Below are positions 60,775-64,000 of a DNA stretch of 64,000 bases, piece after piece. Within the stretch, counting starts at the first letter, position 1; the number at the start of each line of letters is the position of its first letter. The translations under genes and the position numbers were made by a program. Under the pieces are notes generated by a model that saw only the letters and a program-made list of their open reading frames with translations, was not told the DNA's origin and made no database searches. Source of the DNA: Moringa oleifera (Eukaryota > Streptophyta > Magnoliopsida > Brassicales > Moringaceae); the NCBI GenBank assembly GCA_021397835.1, contig JAJFZO010000263.1, forward strand, positions 419,501 through 483,500. The letters are read 5' to 3'.

Positions 60775-63417
60775 CTCGATGCTGTCCCTCGGTAAAGTAC
60801 TACCCAGTGAGCGAGCTAGGGGAGCAGCGTCACATGGACAGTGGGCAAGGAAGGCATGCCTCGGCAGCCCCCAGCAGGCACAGCATGGGCCAAGTGCCCA
60901 GCGTGTGGCAGCAGAGGGCGCGCCAGCCAGGCCACAGGCGCCCATCGCGGCTAGCCCTCTCGTCCCTACCCCTTGACATGGTGCCCAGCGAGCGAGCCAG
61001 GGGAGCCACGTCGCATGGACCTTGGGCATGGGAGGCATGCCTCAGCAGCCCCCAACGGGCATGACAATGGCTGCTTGCCCAGCGTGCGGCAACGGTGGGC
61101 GTGCCAGCCAGGCCACGGGCGCCCATCGTTAGCCAGCCCCTCGTCCCTGTCCCTCGACGTAGTGCCAAGCGAGCGAGGCAAAGGGGCCACATCACACAGA
61201 CCCTGGGCACAGGAGGCATGCCTCAGCAGCCCCCAGCAGGCATAGCATGGGCTGCTCACCCAGCGTGAGGCAAAGGTGGGCGTGCCATCCAGGCCACGGG
61301 TGACCATCGCGAGCCAGCCCCATCGTCCCTGTCCCTCGACGTAGTGCAAAGCGAGCGAGCCAAGGGGGGCCGTGTTGCGTGGACCCTGGTCATGGGAGGC
61401 ATGCCTCAGAACCCCCGAGCAGGCATGGCAGGGGCTGCTTGCCCAGTGTGCGGCAGCGATGGGCACGCCAGCCAGGCCACAGGCCCCCATCACCAGCCAG
61501 GCCCCTCGTCCCTATCCCTCGACATTGTGCCCAGCGAACGAGCCAGGGGAGCCATGTTGCATGGACCCTAGAAATTCGAGGCATGACTTGGCAGCCCCCA
61601 ACAGGCACGGCATGGGTTGCTTGCCCAACGTGCGGCAGCGGTGGGCGCGCCAGCCAGGCCACTGGCGCCCATCGCTTGCGAGCCCCCCATCCCTGACCCT
61701 CGACATGGTGCCCAGCGAGTGAGCCAGGGGAGCATCGTCGAATGGACCCTGGGCACGAGAGGAATGCCTAGGCAGCCCCCAGCAGGCATGGCATGGGCTG
61801 CTTGCCCAGCGTGCAGCAGCGGTGAGCCTACAAGCCAGGGCACGGATGCCAATCGCGAGCCAAGCCCGTCGTCCCCACCCCTCGACATGGTGCCCAGCGA
61901 GCGATCTAGGGGAGTCGCGTCAGATGGACCCTGGGCATGGCAAGCATGCCTTGGAAGCCCCCAGCAGGCACAGTAGGGGCGGCTTGGCCAGTGTGCGGCA
62001 GCGGTGGGCGCACCAGCAAGGCCACGAGCGCCCATTGCGAGCCAGCCCCCTCATCCCTGCCCCTCGACATGGTGCCAAGCGAGCGAGCCAGGGGAGCCAC
62101 ATCGCATGGACCCTGGGCATGGGAGGCATGCCTCGGAAGGTCGCAGCAGGCACGGCATGGGCAGCTTGCCCAACGTGTGGTAGCATAGGGTGTGCCAGCC
62201 AGGCCACGGGCACCTATCTCGAGCCAGCCCACTCGTCCCTGCCCCTCGACATGGTGCCCAGTGAGGGAGCCAGTGGAGCCACATCGCACGGACCCTGGGC
62301 ATGGGTGGCATGCCTTGGTTGCCCTCGACAGGCATGGCATGGGCAGCTTGCCCGGCGTGCTGTAGCAGTGGGCGCGCCAGCAAGCCCACGGGCGCCCATC
62401 GCGAGCCAGTCCCCTCGCCCCTGCCCCTCGACATGGTACCTAGTGAGTGAGCTAGGGGAGCAGCGTCGTATAGATCCTGGGCATGGGAGGCATGCCTTAG
62501 AAGCCCCCAGCAGGCACGACATGGGCTGCTTGCCAGCGTGCGGCAGCAGTAGGCGCGTTGGCAAGTCCACTGGTTCCCATCGCTTAAGAGCCCCCCCGTC
62601 CTTGACCATCGACATGGTGCCGAGCGAGCGCGCCAGGTGACCCGCATCGCCCGGACACTAGGCATGGCATGCATGCCTAGGAAGCCCCCAGTGGGCACGG
62701 TATGGGCTGCTTGCCTAGTTTGTGGCAACGGGGTGTGTGCGAGCCAGGCCATAGGTGCCCATCGTTAGCCGGCCCCTCAACATGGTGCCAAGCGAGCAAG
62801 CCAGGGGAGCTGCAGCACATGGACCTAGGCATGGGAAGCATGCCTCGGAAGCCCGCAGCAAGCACGGCATGGGAGGCTTGCCCAGCGTGTGGTAGCGGTG
62901 GGTGGGCTAGCCAGGCCTTGGGCGCCTATCTCGAGCCAGCCCACTCATCCCTCCCCCTCGACATGGTGCCCAGCGAGCGAGCTAGGGGAGCCACATCGCA
63001 CGGACCCTAGGCATGGTTGGCATGCCTCGGTGGCCCCCAACAGGCATGGTATGGGTAGCTTGCCCAGCGTGCTGCAGCGGTGGGCGCGCCAACCAGGCCA
63101 CGGGAGCCCATCGCGAGCTAGCCCCCTTGCCCCTGCCCCTCGACATGGTACCCAGTGAGTGAGCCAGGGGAGCCGCATGGCATGGACCCTGGGCATGGGA
63201 GGCATGCCTCGGAAGCCCGCAGCAGGCACGACATGCGCGGCTTGCCCAACGTGTGGCAGCAGTGGGTGGACCAGCCAGGCCACGGGCGCCTATCTCGAGC
63301 TAGGCCACTCGTCCCTACCCCTCGACATGGTGCCCAACGAGCGAGCAAGGGGAGCTACATCGCATGGACCCTGGGCACGGGTGGCATGCCTCGATGGCCC
63401 CCAACAGGCATGGCATG
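60775..63417 (+). repeat. 182-bp intergenic spacer tandem repeats
   Basis: About 14 units of a GC-rich repeat, aligned on GACATGGTGCCCAGCGAGCG. These begin near 60975, 61156, 61338, 61521, 61702, 61884, 62066, 62248, 62430, 62611, 62779, 62960, 63142 and 63324, with a diverged first unit from about 60780. Spacing is 181-183 bp, except for one of 168 (62611 to 62779, with a deletion). In the second half the variants recur every four units: for example GTGGCATGCC with CTATCTCGAG in the units at 62248 and 62960, and ACATGGTACC in the units at 62430 and 63142. Because 182 is not divisible by three, the long open frames here are composition effects. Confidence 0.95.
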
Positions 63418-63554
63418 GCCTCGGCCTTTGCCTGTCCAAGCGAAAGCATTTGTCCCACGTCCCATTGATTTTGAACGATGACCACGACAACTTTGGCCTC
63501 AGTAAGCCTTGTGGCACGCTTCGATCCTAGTTGGCGCGGTTTCTCAAAGGATGC
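63418..63554 (+). other. Spacer tail (5' ETS end) upstream of second 18S
   Basis: Matches 54625-54761. The 182-bp repeats end at GGCATGGCATGG and run into this 137-bp segment without any further unique spacer. A plant external transcribed spacer is normally several hundred bases or more, so this leader looks shortened. No Pol I initiator motif is visible in it. Confidence 0.82.
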
Positions 63555-63900
63555 TACCTGGTTGATCGTGCTAGTAGTCATATGTTTATCTCAAAGATTA
63601 AGCCATGCATGTGTAAGTATGAACCAATTCAGACTGTAAAACTGCGAATGGCTCTTTAAATTAGTTATAGTTTGTTTGATGGTATCTACTACTCAGATAA
63701 ACGTAGTAATTCTAGAGCTAATACGTGCAAAAAACCTCGACCTCCAGGAGGGGCGCATTTATTAGATAAAAGGTCGACGTAGGCTTCGCTCGTTGCTCTG
63801 ATGATTTATGATAACTTGACGGATCGCAAGGCCATCGTGTCGACGACGCATCATTCAAATTTCTACCCTATCAACTTTTGATGGTAGGATAGATGCCTAC
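63555..63900 (+). rRNA. 18S rRNA 5' part of the next unit (pseudogene)
   Basis: Starts TACCTGGTTGATCGTGCTAG, 8,793 bp after the previous 18S start, and follows 18S for 346 nt to GATAGATGCCTAC. It differs from the first copy at many positions: here GTGTAAGTATGAACCAATT is nearer the normal sequence, while GTTTATCTC and GATCGTGC are changed. It ends at the same base as the first copy, where the LTR begins. Confidence 0.95.
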
Positions 63901-64000
63901 TGTCAGACCCTTGAATCTGAGTACCAAGGCGTAGGCATGGTGAGTCTTGCTCCATGCCCAGACCTACAAGTGTGGAGGACCACGCTAGCAAGGCAAAAAT
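63901..64000 (+). mobile_element. Start of the same solo LTR in the second 18S copy (cut by window end)
   Basis: The last 100 bp begin TGTCAGACCCTTGAATCTGA and match 55107-55206 with about eight differences, directly after the same CCTAC. The insertion site is identical to that in the first unit, so both derive from one insertion event. The rest lies outside the window. Confidence 0.93.

Noticed and set aside
61822..62640. 272-codon open frame, plus several 100-230 codon frames on both strands at 60800-63500
   Set aside because: GC-rich 182-bp spacer repeats give long open frames by composition. The repeat length is not a multiple of three, so the frame rotates from unit to unit and no stable protein is encoded.
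1..64000. CRISPR arrays, bacterial operons, tRNA genes, telomere repeats
   Set aside because: The spacing and diversity of the repeats fit plant satellite and not CRISPR. No tRNA-like clover-leaf or (TTTAGGG)n run was noticed by eye, though a covariance-model search was not possible.

Overview
The window is nuclear DNA of a plant, almost certainly a flowering plant: it carries plant-type 18S, 5.8S and 26S rRNA sequence with angiosperm-like spacers, a CACTA transposon, a Ty3/gypsy fragment and a plant-style solo LTR. I find no intact protein-coding gene. Nearly every open frame comes from repeats, and the species cannot be named from the sequence alone.

Region 1 (1-32182 and 35268-52058) is one tandem satellite array of about 31 units, basic length 1,777 bp. 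Each unit is nested: it holds about eight blocks of 200-250 bp, each built from two or three elements of about 70 bp plus one short element of about 36 bp. The first 2.4 units are almost identical, while the rest are diverged, with many internal deletions. A block of about 7 kb (19.4-26.65 kb) reappears at 44.5-52.06 kb with the same order of diagnostic variants.

Region 2 (32183-35267) is a 3,085-bp CACTA (En/Spm-type) transposon inside the satellite. It has 13-bp terminal inverted repeats, a 3-bp GGA target duplication, arrays of hairpin-forming subterminal motifs, a 20-bp minisatellite and the remains of a spliced Ulp1-like (C48) protease gene. No transposase is visible, so it is probably non-autonomous.

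Region 3 (52060-53880) is a broken Ty3/gypsy pol fragment (protease, reverse transcriptase, RNase H). It is joined directly to satellite on the left and to the middle of an 18S gene on the right.

Region 4 (53881-64000) is degenerate 45S rDNA. A stub (18S 3' end, ITS1, spacer tail) is followed by a nearly full-length pseudo-unit of 8.79 kb and the start of the next. In that unit the 18S gene carries a 1.2-kb solo LTR and has lost its 3' 40 percent, which fuses 18S to 5.8S. The 26S has lost about 170 bp of conserved core, and universally conserved bases are mutated, largely as C-to-T or G-to-A changes at CpG. The intergenic spacer is mostly a 182-bp GC-rich tandem repeat. The next unit has the same LTR at exactly the same 18S position, so an interrupted, non-functional rDNA unit was itself multiplied in tandem.

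Together the window looks like silent heterochromatin, perhaps close to a nucleolus organiser: satellite, dead transposons and an rDNA pseudogene array, with CpG decay that fits long-term DNA methylation.
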